From DATGFK01 sp040007395 (GTDB lineage: Bacteria; Chloroflexota; Anaerolineae; Aggregatilineales; UBA2796), in the NCBI GenBank assembly GCA_040007395.1, contig JBDTVG010000098.1, positions 55,107 through 119,106 on the forward strand: a DNA stretch of 64,000 bases, in the 5' to 3' direction. Shown one piece after another: positions 9,900 to 17,634 of the stretch. The position numbers were made by a program, and so were the translations under genes. Positions within the stretch are counted from its first letter, which is position 1. Each line of letters opens with the position of its first letter. The notes under the pieces were generated by a model. The model was not told where the DNA came from, made no database searches, and worked only from the letters and a program-made list of their open reading frames with translations.

Positions 9900-10241
9900 G
9901 TGGGTATTCCAGCTTTTATGGCAGCATGTGCATTTCTGAGTCTAGTGTTTTTAGGTACTGGAATTCCTGCTTACCGAGAACAAAAAATTGAGATAAAAGA
10001 CAAAAAATACATTCGAGCCTATACCGGTAACAAAGCCGTGATGGCTAGTTTAGGCTACATAATATCAGGTGCATTCGCACTCGGTTTGATTACGCTTGCA
10101 TGGATTGATCCCGACTCTTTATATGGTAAAACGATTCCAATGGGTTTGCTTATGATGAGTCCCATAGTTTTAGGTTGGATAATGGCAACGGTTGTCGATG
10201 GTGAAGTCATCAAGAGCGAACGTAAGCCTCATAAGAAATAA
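9900..10241 (+). CDS. Small hypothetical membrane protein
   Basis: A 113-residue protein starting with GTG, preceded by AAGGAA at good spacing. Three hydrophobic helices are visible (about residues 2-20, 48-68 and 80-98) with a charged segment, REQKIEIKDKKYIRAYTGNK, between the first two and a basic C-terminus. I do not recognise the family and no motif suggests an activity. It lies 40 bp after trmI on the same strand and ends just before the shared terminator at 10275, so it is probably the last gene of that transcript. The frame is supported by composition and start signal rather than homology. Confidence 0.6.
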   Translation: MGIPAFMAACAFLSLVFLGTGIPAYREQKIEIKDKKYIRAYTGNKAVMASLGYIISGAFALGLITLAWIDPDSLYGKTIPMGLLMMSPIVLGWIMATVVDGEVIKSERKPHKK

Positions 10242-10274
10242 TCAACTTGAGTTCATTGTTGAAACTGTCAACAC

Positions 10275-10310
10275 AAAAAGGGAGAGTGGCACTATGCGCT
10301 CTCCCTTTTT
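10275..10310. terminator. Bidirectional rho-independent terminator
   Basis: A perfect 12-bp stem (A5GGGAGAG with CTCTCCCT5) encloses a 12-base loop. The A-tract and T-tract flanks make it work in both directions. It sits between the convergent genes ending at 10241 (+) and 10318 (-). Confidence 0.85.
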
Positions 10311-10317
10311 GGATCTG

Positions 10318-11313
10318 TTACTTGCTTGCTGCGGTCGGAGCCATTGTCCCTGCTGCACTGGCTGTACTAGCACTGGGTGTAGGTTGCCACGCTAATCCTT
10401 CGAACTCTTTCTTGAGCAAAGCATCCGGCAATGTCAACATATGCGACTTATGGCTTTTGGCATCAATGATCGCTAGTCCGCCAGTCGCGTCATAGACAAG
10501 CTGCGTCCCATCGGGTGACCAATCGGCGTGCCCGACAAAAACGTAACTGTTGAAAAGCGGCGTGGTCATTTTGCTGGCGAGGTCGTAGATAAAAATACCG
10601 CCCTTGCCACTACCTGCGCCAAAATATGCTAGTTTGCCAGCTTGGCTCATGACAGGGTTCCATACCGCCCCATTCGGCGTGACCGCGGTATTCAACGCTT
10701 GATCGTCACCACTAGCGATTTCAACTACATGCAATTTAGTCCCTGAACCCCCACTGATGATATACGAGAGCCATTTGCCATCGGAAGACCAAGCCAGTGT
10801 ATCGATATGCTCACCCTTGTTTTCCTTGAGTGTGATCACTGGATGCTGCATACCCGTTGCCACATCGGCACTGACGATTTGACCGCCCTGTCCTTGAGCG
10901 CTCTCAAAGGTAATTTGCTGGCTGTCGGCTGTCCACGCAAAGATAGGCCGACTCGACGCTATGGACTGTGGACTGCTGCCGTCGGGATTACTAACGCTTA
11001 TCTGATAATTCTTATCGACGAAAGCCAGATGTGCGCCATCTGGTGACCAAGCAATAAGTCGCTTATAGGCGTATTGCGTGATGGGTACATCCAACTGCTT
11101 GGAATTTTTGCCATTCGTATCGATCAGATAGAGTATATTGGTGCGTCCACTATTATCGTAGATGGCGACTGCTAGCGTACCAACAGCGGCAGATGCCGAA
11201 GGCGGCGGGGTTTTGGTCGCGGCGGCTTGGATATTACTGTGCGTTCCGAAGGCAGATAGCACGAAGAGCAGCACGACACAAACGAATCCTGAAAAACGGT
11301 GTAGAAAGCGCAT
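10318..11313 (-). CDS. Secreted WD40-like (TolB-type) beta-propeller protein
   Basis: A 331-residue protein with a signal peptide (about 1-30, hydrophobic VCVVLLFVLSAFG), a short A/P/S/T-rich spacer and a beta propeller. PD40-type blades show as repeated WSPDG or equivalent motifs: IAWSPDGAHLAFV, FAWTADSQQITF, LAWSSDGKWLSY, ADWSPDGTQLVY, each followed by turns such as NPDG or DAKS. The family binds proteins or serves as a scaffold; no catalytic motif is seen. The C-terminus is low-complexity A/T/S/P. AGGAG precedes the ATG at 11313. It is a single gene ending at the shared terminator. A 14-bp palindrome 50 bp upstream may control it. Confidence 0.8.
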   Translation of the reverse strand: MRFLHRFSGFVCVVLLFVLSAFGTHSNIQAAATKTPPPSASAAVGTLAVAIYDNSGRTNILYLIDTNGKNSKQLDVPITQYAYKRLIAWSPDGAHLAFVDKNYQISVSNPDGSSPQSIASSRPIFAWTADSQQITFESAQGQGGQIVSADVATGMQHPVITLKENKGEHIDTLAWSSDGKWLSYIISGGSGTKLHVVEIASGDDQALNTAVTPNGAVWNPVMSQAGKLAYFGAGSGKGGIFIYDLASKMTTPLFNSYVFVGHADWSPDGTQLVYDATGGLAIIDAKSHKSHMLTLPDALLKKEFEGLAWQPTPSASTASAAGTMAPTAASK

Positions 11314-11362
11314 CCTAGCTCCTTATATCAGCAGTAATTCGGTAACAATCGATGATCTCTAT

Positions 11363-11376
11363 TATAGTTAACTATA
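11363..11376. promoter_or_regulatory. Perfect 14-bp palindrome upstream of the propeller gene
   Basis: TATAGTTAACTATA is its own reverse complement and lies 50-63 bp upstream of the minus-strand start at 11313. It shares the core TTATAGTTA with the region between yceI and the HxlR regulator, so the same regulator could act at both places. This is inference from sequence similarity only. Confidence 0.4.
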
Positions 11377-11474
11377 TTACATAAATTATGGAAAGCGCGG
11401 TGAGATTATCTCGCATCTGTGGGTATCTACTGAATCAGACTTATCGATTTTCGCCGATTGAGCCAAAGCAAAAA

Positions 11475-11504
11475 CAGAGGTTCTCTACCAGTAGAGAACC
11501 TCTG
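11475..11504 (-). terminator. Rho-independent terminator of yceI
   Basis: Arms 11475-11488 and 11491-11504 are exactly complementary (CAGAGGTTCTCTAC and its complement). On the minus strand the stem is followed by TTTTTGCTTT. It lies 44 bp beyond the yceI stop. Confidence 0.85.
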
Positions 11505-11547
11505 CAACTTAACTGCTTTGATGACCTTAGTACGAAGTCGAAAAAAG

Positions 11548-12096
11548 TTAGGCCTTTGTGGCTTCGGTGGCAGGCACTTCGACGAGTTCGGCATCGATGC
11601 TGATCGAAATTTCATCACCGACCATAACGCCGCCAGTTTCCAGCCCCATATTCCACGCCAGACCCCAATCTTTACGATTGAGCTTGGCAGTTGCAGCAAA
11701 GGCCGCCGCAACCATGCCAGAAGCAGGATTCTTCATTGTGCCGAGAAATTCCACCTTTAGCGTGCACGGGTGGGTAACGCCGTGCATGGTCAGATCGCCG
11801 GTGACGACACCATTTTTGTCATCAGTTGCCACAATGCTGGTGCTCTTAAAGCTCATCGTAGGATAAGTCGCAACATCCAAGAAATCGGGTGACTTGAGAT
11901 GACCGTCGCGCATACCGTCACGAGTGGTGATGCTCGCCGGATCTATTTCGACGTTGATCTCGGATTTAGCAGGGTTACTGGGGTCAAATTCAATGGTTCC
12001 CTTGAAATCGGTAAATGCGCCGGAGACACTACTGATCATGAGGTGGCGAACTTTGAACGTGATTTCTGAGTGGTGGGTGTCGATCTGCCAGGACAT
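11548..12096 (-). CDS. YceI family protein
   Basis: A 182-residue YceI-type protein. The family folds as a lipocalin-like barrel that binds isoprenoid or other amphipathic lipids. Family signatures are seen: the start WQIDTHHSEITFKVRHLM, then GTIEFD, the RDGMRDGHLKSPDFLD segment, YPTMSFKS, and GDLTMHGVTHP. There is no signal peptide, so this is the cytoplasmic variety common in many bacteria. AAGGAAA precedes the ATG. It is divergent from the HxlR regulator at 12260 with a palindrome between them, and has its own terminator. The ligand is unknown. Confidence 0.9.
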   Translation of the reverse strand: MSWQIDTHHSEITFKVRHLMISSVSGAFTDFKGTIEFDPSNPAKSEINVEIDPASITTRDGMRDGHLKSPDFLDVATYPTMSFKSTSIVATDDKNGVVTGDLTMHGVTHPCTLKVEFLGTMKNPASGMVAAAFAATAKLNRKDWGLAWNMGLETGGVMVGDEISISIDAELVEVPATEATKA

Positions 12097-12148
12097 AGTT
12101 GGTTTCCTTTATATAGAGTAATGACACTTGCTTACGATAAATAAGCAG

Positions 12149-12167
12149 GTTACTATAAGTTAGTAAC
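12149..12167. promoter_or_regulatory. Candidate HxlR operator between yceI and its regulator
   Basis: GTTACTA, five bases (TAAGT), then TAGTAAC: a perfect 7-bp inverted repeat lying 53 bp upstream of yceI and 93 bp upstream of the HxlR gene. A second, partial copy (AGTTA..TAACT) overlaps on the right. HxlR-type dimers bind such dyads in divergent promoters. Binding here is inferred. Confidence 0.55.
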
Positions 12168-12259
12168 TATAACTAAATAAGCGGTTCTTGTCAAGGCACT
12201 CTTTTATGGATTGCTGGCAGGGGATACACGACAACCGCTGAAAGGGATTCCACTTTACC

Positions 12260-12622
12260 ATGCGCCCTATCGAACCTTTGTGCAAACGCTATCAGGTAGC
12301 CGCCGAGATCATCACTAAACGGTGGACTGCGCTTATCATTAAAGCGCTGATGAATGGCCCAATGCGCTTCTCCGAAATCACTGAATATCTGTGTCCGGTC
12401 AGTGACCGTGTGTTAGCCGAGCGATTGAAAGAGTTGGAACGTGAGCAGATTATCCTGCGGCGGGTATGGCCCGAATCGCCAATTCGGGTTGAGTATGCGT
12501 TGACCGAAAAGGGCTACGCCCTCAGTCCCATCATCGAAGGAATTGAAGCTTGGAGTCAAACGTGGATTGTTTTACAACCGGACAGCGAAACGCCTCTAAA
12601 TCCGCCTGCCGATCCTAATTAA
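12260..12622 (+). CDS. HxlR family winged-helix transcriptional regulator
   Basis: A 120-residue HxlR-type winged helix-turn-helix protein. The recognition region FSEITEYLCPVSDRVLAERL and the wing LRRVWPESPIRVEYALTEKG match the family layout, including the E.G..L.P.. stretch of the dimerisation helix. Cys8 is close to the N-terminus, the place of the redox-sensing Cys in YodB/HypR-type members, and a second Cys lies in the helix-turn-helix. Control by thiol or electrophile stress is therefore possible but only inferred. It is divergent from yceI across the palindrome at 12149-12167 and is likely to regulate both. Confidence 0.88.
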   Translation: MRPIEPLCKRYQVAAEIITKRWTALIIKALMNGPMRFSEITEYLCPVSDRVLAERLKELEREQIILRRVWPESPIRVEYALTEKGYALSPIIEGIEAWSQTWIVLQPDSETPLNPPADPN

Positions 12623-12653
12623 CTTGGCGCAACTTGGGTTGCAAGCAGACGGA

Positions 12654-12806
12654 CTAGAGCAGAATTGTAAACGTGTGTTGAAAACGTATGCTGTTAAGTG
12701 TGTTCAGCATACGGCTATTGTGTCGCCAAGCATAGCTGCGGATGATCAAGGTAGCTTTCTTTGATATGATGCTCTTGAGGTCTTTATAGAAGTTCTCGGC
12801 ACCATT
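12654..12806 (-). pseudogene. Decayed ORF fragment, possibly a transposase C-terminus
   Basis: This minus-strand stretch encodes about 50 residues, with pieces NGAENFYKDLKSI and SYAWRHNSRMLNTL, before a stop at 12654-12656. Upstream the frame is closed by a TAA, while a neighbouring frame carries CDNGLQQGIVGTRNDQYRV. It looks like a frameshifted gene end. The spacing of an N-G-A-E motif and a Y.W..N.R motif loosely recalls integrase-core transposases, but I cannot confirm the family. Nothing else is seen in the 332-bp gap 12623-12954. Confidence 0.3.
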
Positions 12807-12954
12807 CGTTTTCGAATGTTACTGTGCGTTGTCACACGATACTGATCGTTGCGGGTTCCGACGATGCCTTGTTGAAGGCCGTTGTCGCATGGCAGCGCCT
12901 ATCAAAGCTGCGAAATTATAGACAAGATGATAACTTACAGGTAAGATGTAAATT

Positions 12955-13341
12955 ATGTTTACCATAGAACAAATTAACGAAATCCACGACCAATTTGGTA
13001 AGGCGGAAACGCTCCCTCAATACTTACAGGCGCTTAAGGCTATTGGAGTGGATAAATATGATTCATTCATAACCGATGGGCATTCGGAGTATTTTGGGAG
13101 TCATGGTCATAAAGTCGTTTCTCTGCCAACGCACGAGACGCTCACCGTTGCCCAAACGAGCAATCGAGAGAAACTCCTTGAATACTTGGACCCTCATAGC
13201 CAGCGCACAATAGATTACCTAGAAATGTCGAAGGGTCTTGCCGATAGCGGTGTAGAAAAATGGACATTTGATACAAATAATATGACGATTACGTACTGTG
13301 GCAACGCTGGTAATGAAATGCTGGTTGAAGAAATCCTGTAA
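12955..13341 (+). CDS. DUF1398 family protein
   Basis: A 128-residue protein matching the DUF1398 family (E. coli YbcV is a member). The N-terminal MFTIEQINEIHDQFG and the IGVDKYDSFITDGHSEYFG block are the conserved parts, and YCGNAGNEMLVEEI closes the domain. It is single-domain, with no signal peptide or membrane segment, and the length is usual for the family. The function of the family is not known. The upstream signal (AGGTAAG) is weak. It stands alone: the decayed fragment lies upstream, and about 300 bp of non-coding DNA with a half-copy of a palindromic repeat lies downstream. Confidence 0.75.
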   Translation: MFTIEQINEIHDQFGKAETLPQYLQALKAIGVDKYDSFITDGHSEYFGSHGHKVVSLPTHETLTVAQTSNREKLLEYLDPHSQRTIDYLEMSKGLADSGVEKWTFDTNNMTITYCGNAGNEMLVEEIL

Positions 13342-13559
13342 GGGCGCGTCGGTACTGACCATCCGGGCTAAAAGTTAAAACCCCGCTTCATCGCTAAATA
13401 CTACGGTTTGTCTGGCTTGTTCGGCTTTTTAACCTCAGCCCACTTTGGCTGCCACTCTCTTGCATTCCACCTCGTGGGCACTCGTCCCATTGCCCTGTCG
13501 GCCTGCTACGCTGTCCCTTAACTGTTCCACTAAATTTACCAAATCATCCCGTAATGAGT

Positions 13560-13604
13560 AAGTCTCCCTCCACATAACTATATGGAGAGAGACTTAGGGT
13601 GAGG
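13560..13604. repeat. Half-copy of the palindromic GCCCTCACCC repeat family
   Basis: On the minus strand this reads CCTCACCCTAAGTC, a pyrimidine arm, a short AT loop and the complementary arm GGAGGGAGACTT. It matches the left half of the full elements at 43476 and 45225. It lies 35 bp beyond the BMP gene stop and could serve as its terminator hairpin. Confidence 0.5.
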
Positions 13605-13638
13605 TAAATGTAAAGACTAAGCGAAAATCAGAGTCGAT

Positions 13639-16600
13639 TTACTTCTTGGGTTGGCTCTCGCCAACCATGCCTTCGAGGAGTTCCGGCATATACCAGATCT
13701 CGTCGTCGGTGGCGGCTTTGCCGTCAGCCAAGAATTCCTTGCCACTCTGATACTTCATTGGCCCCTTGAACAAGTTCACTGATCCACTCGCAAGATCCTT
13801 GATGAACGCATCCAGATTCGTCTTTTGATCAGCGGGCAGGGCTGGCCCCGGAAGGAAGCCAACAGCGGATGTATCAGGATTGTTGATGTCGGTCCAGTCG
13901 GGGCCGTTCCAATCCCAGCTTGGCTTCCATGTCCCCGCTTTGAAGGCCGTCACGAGTTTGACGTAAGCAGGCCCCCAGTTGAAGTATGGTACACCCAAGC
14001 AGGCCGATGGGCCGAGATCGCACGCACCCTTGAAGTCATAAGGGATAGCATAGACCTTCTGGCCTTTGTCGACACGCTGCTTGGCAACCACAATCGCTTC
14101 GGTGCTGTCGATACCCGATAGGACAACATCGGAGCCAGCATCATAGAAGCCATTGGTTACTTCTGTCGGGTCAAGAGTCTGACCGGGTTGATTGAACCAG
14201 AAGCCGATCCACTTGACATCGAACTTCAGATCGGCGTCACTGCCACCACGATACTTGGTATAGCAATACTTTGCGCCGAGATAGGCCGAAGCCGATAAAC
14301 GGCGTGTTTCGGGGATGATCAGCGGGCCGAGGTAGCTGATCTTCTTGGTCTGGGTCGTGAGCGCGGCAGCACAACCTGCGATCATCTTCGTGTATTCCAT
14401 GCGACCCATGATGTTGCCCAGATTAGCGGGAGCATCACCCTTATGTACCGCATCACCCGAAATGTTGATGAAGGTAATATCGGGATTCGCTTTCGCCAAC
14501 GCGGTTGTGTCGTCTTGGAAAAAGTCGGATGTGGTAAAGATCAACTTTGCGCCTTCGTCCTTCAAGTTCTGGACGATCTGCGCGAGTGTCACATTGGGAT
14601 CAAGTGCCTCGATAACCTTGGTAGTTACACCGGGTACTTTGGCTTTCAGATATTCGGAGGCTTCGTAGTGTGCTTCGCTCCAGCCTTTGTCCGTCTTTGG
14701 CCCGACAAGCACGAAGCCAACGACAAGATTGCCACTGGCGGGTGCAGCGGCAGCCGAATCGGTAGAAGCCATTGTCGCGGCAGGCATGGCAGCATCCGTC
14801 GCCGCCATCATCGCCGCAGTTGGAGCCATCGTTGCAGCAGGAGCCATGGCAGCGTCGGTCGCCGCCATGGTGGCAGCGGGAGCAGCCGCACCAGCTTTGG
14901 TGACGGTCAGTTTGGGGCTACCCGCTTCGGCAACGAGTTTAATCGCGCCGCTGTCGAGGTCAGCCTTGAGGCTTTCGAGTTCTTTGGCAACATCAGCCGG
15001 GACAGCTGAGGTCAAGTCGTGGAACGGCGCGAGGGCAACCGTACCGACGAAGTTACCGCCCTTGATGGTGCCATCGGCGGCCTGCTTGATCAAGCCTGAC
15101 ACGCCGGGGACGATGAGTTTCTGAGCGCTGGACACGAGGCACGGATGCGCCTCAGGCAGTGTCAACCACTGGTCGGTATCAACGCCGATGCAATACAGCG
15201 GTTTGTCTTTGGTGGTACGCTTGGCAACTTCTTGCAGCGCGCCATTGCCTGTCTTGCCGCCAGCACCGAACACGATGTCCGCGCCGCTGTCCATCGCTTG
15301 ACCAGCGGTGGTGGCACCCCATGCCGGGTCATTGAAGGCCTTGTCTAACCCACCCGGATAGTAGGTCGAGATAATCTTGATGTCGGGTTTGGTGTACTTG
15401 GCACCCGCTTCATAACCTTCTTTGAAGCGTACCACGGGCGGTACTTGATCCGTGCCGAGGACAGCGGCAATCGTGCCAGTCTTGGTCAGCCGTGCTGCCA
15501 AAACACCTGCCAAAAAGCCCGACTGATCCTCTGGGAAGATCAACCCGGTCACATTGGCGGTTTCTGTACCTTGGAACGCGTCTACCGCGATAAACTTGAT
15601 CTTGGGATATTTCGCCGCCGCGGCTGCGGTCGCATCACCGAGCGCGAACCCAACCGTCACGATGACGTTATACCCCTGATCGGCAAATGCTTGAATGTTT
15701 CCAGCGTAGTCTTCTGGCCCACTTGGTACCAGATACTTCGCCGTCCCACCCAGATCCTTGGCGGCAGCTTCTGCGCCTTCCCAAGCACTCTGGTTGAAAC
15801 TGCGGTCATCGATCTGGCCTACGTCGGTCACGACACCGATCTTGATCCCACCAGCCGCTGGCACAACAACAGCGGTTGTGGCTGCCATGGTCGCGGCGAC
15901 AGGAGCCATCGTGGCTGCCATCGTGGCTGCAGGTGCTTCAACGGCCATTGTCGCAGCCATTGTCGCAGCAGGCATGGCAACATCAGTGGCTGCCATGGTT
16001 GCAGCAGGTGCGGCTGCACCACCCTTGGTGGTAACGGTCAGCTTGGGGCTGCCGGCTTCGGCAACGAGCTTAATCGCGCCGCTGTCGAGGTCAGCCTTGA
16101 GGCTTTCGAGTTCTTTGGCAACATCAGCCGGGACAGCTGAGGTCAAGTCGTGGAACGGCGCGAGGGCAACCGTACCGACGAAGTTACCGCCCTTGATGGT
16201 GCCATCGGCGGCCTGCTTGATCAAGCCTGACACGCCGGGGACGATGAGTTTCTGAGCGCTGGACACGAGGCACGGATGCGCCTCAGGCAGTGTCAACCAC
16301 TGGTCGGTATCAACGCCGATGCAATACAGCGGTTTGTCTTTGGTGGTACGCTTGGCAACTTCTTGCAGCGCGCCATTGCCTGTCTTGCCGCCAGCACCGA
16401 ACACGATGTCCGCGCCGCTGTCCATCGCTTGACCAGCGGTGGTGGCACCCCATGCCGGGTCATTGAAGGCCTTGTCTAACCCACCCGGATAGTAGGTCGA
16501 GATAATCTTGATGTCGGGTTTGGTGTACTTGGCACCCGCTTCATAACCTTCTTTGAAGCGTACCACGGGCGGTACTTGATCCGTGCCGAGGACAGCGGCA

Positions 16601-17313
16601 ATCGTGCCAGTCTTGGTCAGCCGTGCTGCCAAAACACCTGCCAAAAAGCCCGACTGATCCTCTGGGAAGATCAACCCGGTCACATTGGCGGTTTCTGTAC
16701 CTTGGAACGCGTCTACCGCGATAAACTTGATCTTGGGATATTTCGCCGCCGCGGCTGCGGTCGCATCACCGAGCGCGAACCCAACCGTCACGATGACGTT
16801 ATACCCCTGATCGGCAAATGCTTGAATGTTTCCAGCGTAGTCTTCTGGCCCACTTGGTACCAGATACTTCGCCGTCCCACCCAGATCCTTGGCGGCAGCT
16901 TCTGCGCCTTCCCAAGCACTCTGGTTGAAACTGCGGTCATCGATCTGGCCTACGTCGGTCACGACACCGATCTTGATCCCACCAGCCGCTGGCACAACAA
17001 CAGCGGTTGTGGCTGCCATGGTCGCGGGAGCCATCGTGGCTGCCATGGTCGCGGGAGCCATCGCGGCCTCTGTTGCGGCCATCGTCGCCGCAGGCATGGC
17101 AACATCAGTGGCTGCCATTACAGGCGCTTCTGTCGCTGCCATCGTCGCGGCAGGGACTTCCGTTGTTGGAGCCGCCGTCGCAGGAACTGTCGTCGGGGCG
17201 GCTGTAGTAGCCGTTGGTGCGGGAGTTGCTGTCGCGGCAGGCGCACACGCTGTGAAGACCAATGCCAGCGCAACGAGACAACAACTGAGGAGAAAACGAG
17301 TCAAATGCTTCAT
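13639..17313 (-). CDS. Triple-domain BMP family (PnrA-like) lipoprotein
   Basis: A 1224-residue lipoprotein. The ATG at 17311-17313 has GGAGA seven bases upstream; an in-frame TTG six bases earlier is too close. A lipobox (VFTAC) ends the signal peptide. Three BMP solute-binding domains follow: about 112-440, 488-816 and 865-1215. The first two begin GGIKIGVVTDVGQIDDRSF, have SFNQSAWEG, and are identical; the third (LVVGFVLVGPKTDKGWSEAHY) is a diverged member of another subgroup. Linkers are repeats of A-T-M-A-A-T. The family normally has single domains of about 350 residues and binds nucleosides for ABC uptake. No permease or ATPase is adjacent. Ligand, and whether all domains bind, are unknown. 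Confidence 0.88.
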   Translation of the reverse strand: MKHLTRFLLSCCLVALALVFTACAPAATATPAPTATTAAPTTVPATAAPTTEVPAATMAATEAPVMAATDVAMPAATMAATEAAMAPATMAATMAPATMAATTAVVVPAAGGIKIGVVTDVGQIDDRSFNQSAWEGAEAAAKDLGGTAKYLVPSGPEDYAGNIQAFADQGYNVIVTVGFALGDATAAAAAKYPKIKFIAVDAFQGTETANVTGLIFPEDQSGFLAGVLAARLTKTGTIAAVLGTDQVPPVVRFKEGYEAGAKYTKPDIKIISTYYPGGLDKAFNDPAWGATTAGQAMDSGADIVFGAGGKTGNGALQEVAKRTTKDKPLYCIGVDTDQWLTLPEAHPCLVSSAQKLIVPGVSGLIKQAADGTIKGGNFVGTVALAPFHDLTSAVPADVAKELESLKADLDSGAIKLVAEAGSPKLTVTTKGGAAAPAATMAATDVAMPAATMAATMAVEAPAATMAATMAPVAATMAATTAVVVPAAGGIKIGVVTDVGQIDDRSFNQSAWEGAEAAAKDLGGTAKYLVPSGPEDYAGNIQAFADQGYNVIVTVGFALGDATAAAAAKYPKIKFIAVDAFQGTETANVTGLIFPEDQSGFLAGVLAARLTKTGTIAAVLGTDQVPPVVRFKEGYEAGAKYTKPDIKIISTYYPGGLDKAFNDPAWGATTAGQAMDSGADIVFGAGGKTGNGALQEVAKRTTKDKPLYCIGVDTDQWLTLPEAHPCLVSSAQKLIVPGVSGLIKQAADGTIKGGNFVGTVALAPFHDLTSAVPADVAKELESLKADLDSGAIKLVAEAGSPKLTVTKAGAAAPAATMAATDAAMAPAATMAPTAAMMAATDAAMPAATMASTDSAAAAPASGNLVVGFVLVGPKTDKGWSEAHYEASEYLKAKVPGVTTKVIEALDPNVTLAQIVQNLKDEGAKLIFTTSDFFQDDTTALAKANPDITFINISGDAVHKGDAPANLGNIMGRMEYTKMIAGCAAALTTQTKKISYLGPLIIPETRRLSASAYLGAKYCYTKYRGGSDADLKFDVKWIGFWFNQPGQTLDPTEVTNGFYDAGSDVVLSGIDSTEAIVVAKQRVDKGQKVYAIPYDFKGACDLGPSACLGVPYFNWGPAYVKLVTAFKAGTWKPSWDWNGPDWTDINNPDTSAVGFLPGPALPADQKTNLDAFIKDLASGSVNLFKGPMKYQSGKEFLADGKAATDDEIWYMPELLEGMVGESQPKK
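14941..17027. repeat. 1131-bp tandem duplication inside the BMP gene
   Basis: Bases 14941-15896 recur at 16072-17027 with an offset of 1131 bp (377 codons). I saw no difference by eye over about 956 bp, including third codon positions; on the left side similarity continues about 37 bp with a few changes. Divergence begins abruptly in the linker. The duplication must be recent or maintained by gene conversion. Confidence 0.9.
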
Positions 17314-17346
17314 GTGCAATTCTCCAAATGAGCTTGAACCAAGAAC

Positions 17347-17391
17347 ATTATATTAACGTGTAAAAGGTGAAACAAAAGATGCTTTCACCTT
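17347..17391 (-). promoter_or_regulatory. Candidate promoter and overlapping inverted repeat for the BMP gene
   Basis: On the minus strand TATAAT (17347-17352) lies 17 bp from TTGTTT (17370-17375), 34 bp upstream of the BMP start. A perfect 9-bp inverted repeat, AAGGTGAAA..TTTCACCTT (17364-17391, 10-base spacer), covers the -35 box and could be an operator. The rest of the gap 17314-17634 shows nothing clear. Confidence 0.4.
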
Positions 17392-17634
17392 CACACGGTT
17401 AAATATCCAGCAAGTTGCTTAGCCAAAAACTATACGGGCGTACTGTAACCGTATAAACTATGTGAGTCAATTGGTAAGCCTGACCAAATCTTAAGCCCAT
17501 TAGTAACGGTGGTGAGTGTATCATAGAACAGCGTAGAATCATCAAAGTATAGGATTTTGTGAGCCATGCTAGCTGTTGCACCCATCACTACCTACCCAAC
17601 TACACCATCAAGCACAGACAATGACGGAGATCGC

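Noticed and set aside
16576..17331. Long plus-strand open frames (251, 231, 188 and 165 codons) opposite the BMP gene
   Set aside because: They mirror the repetitive, GC-rich BMP coding strand, recur with the same 1131-bp offset, are Cys/Arg/His-rich without any domain, and have no start signals.
17566..17634. Longer start of the pyrophosphatase
   Set aside because: The 23 extra residues are low-complexity, the ATG at 17566 lacks a good binding site, and family members start close to the GH-NPDTD motif.
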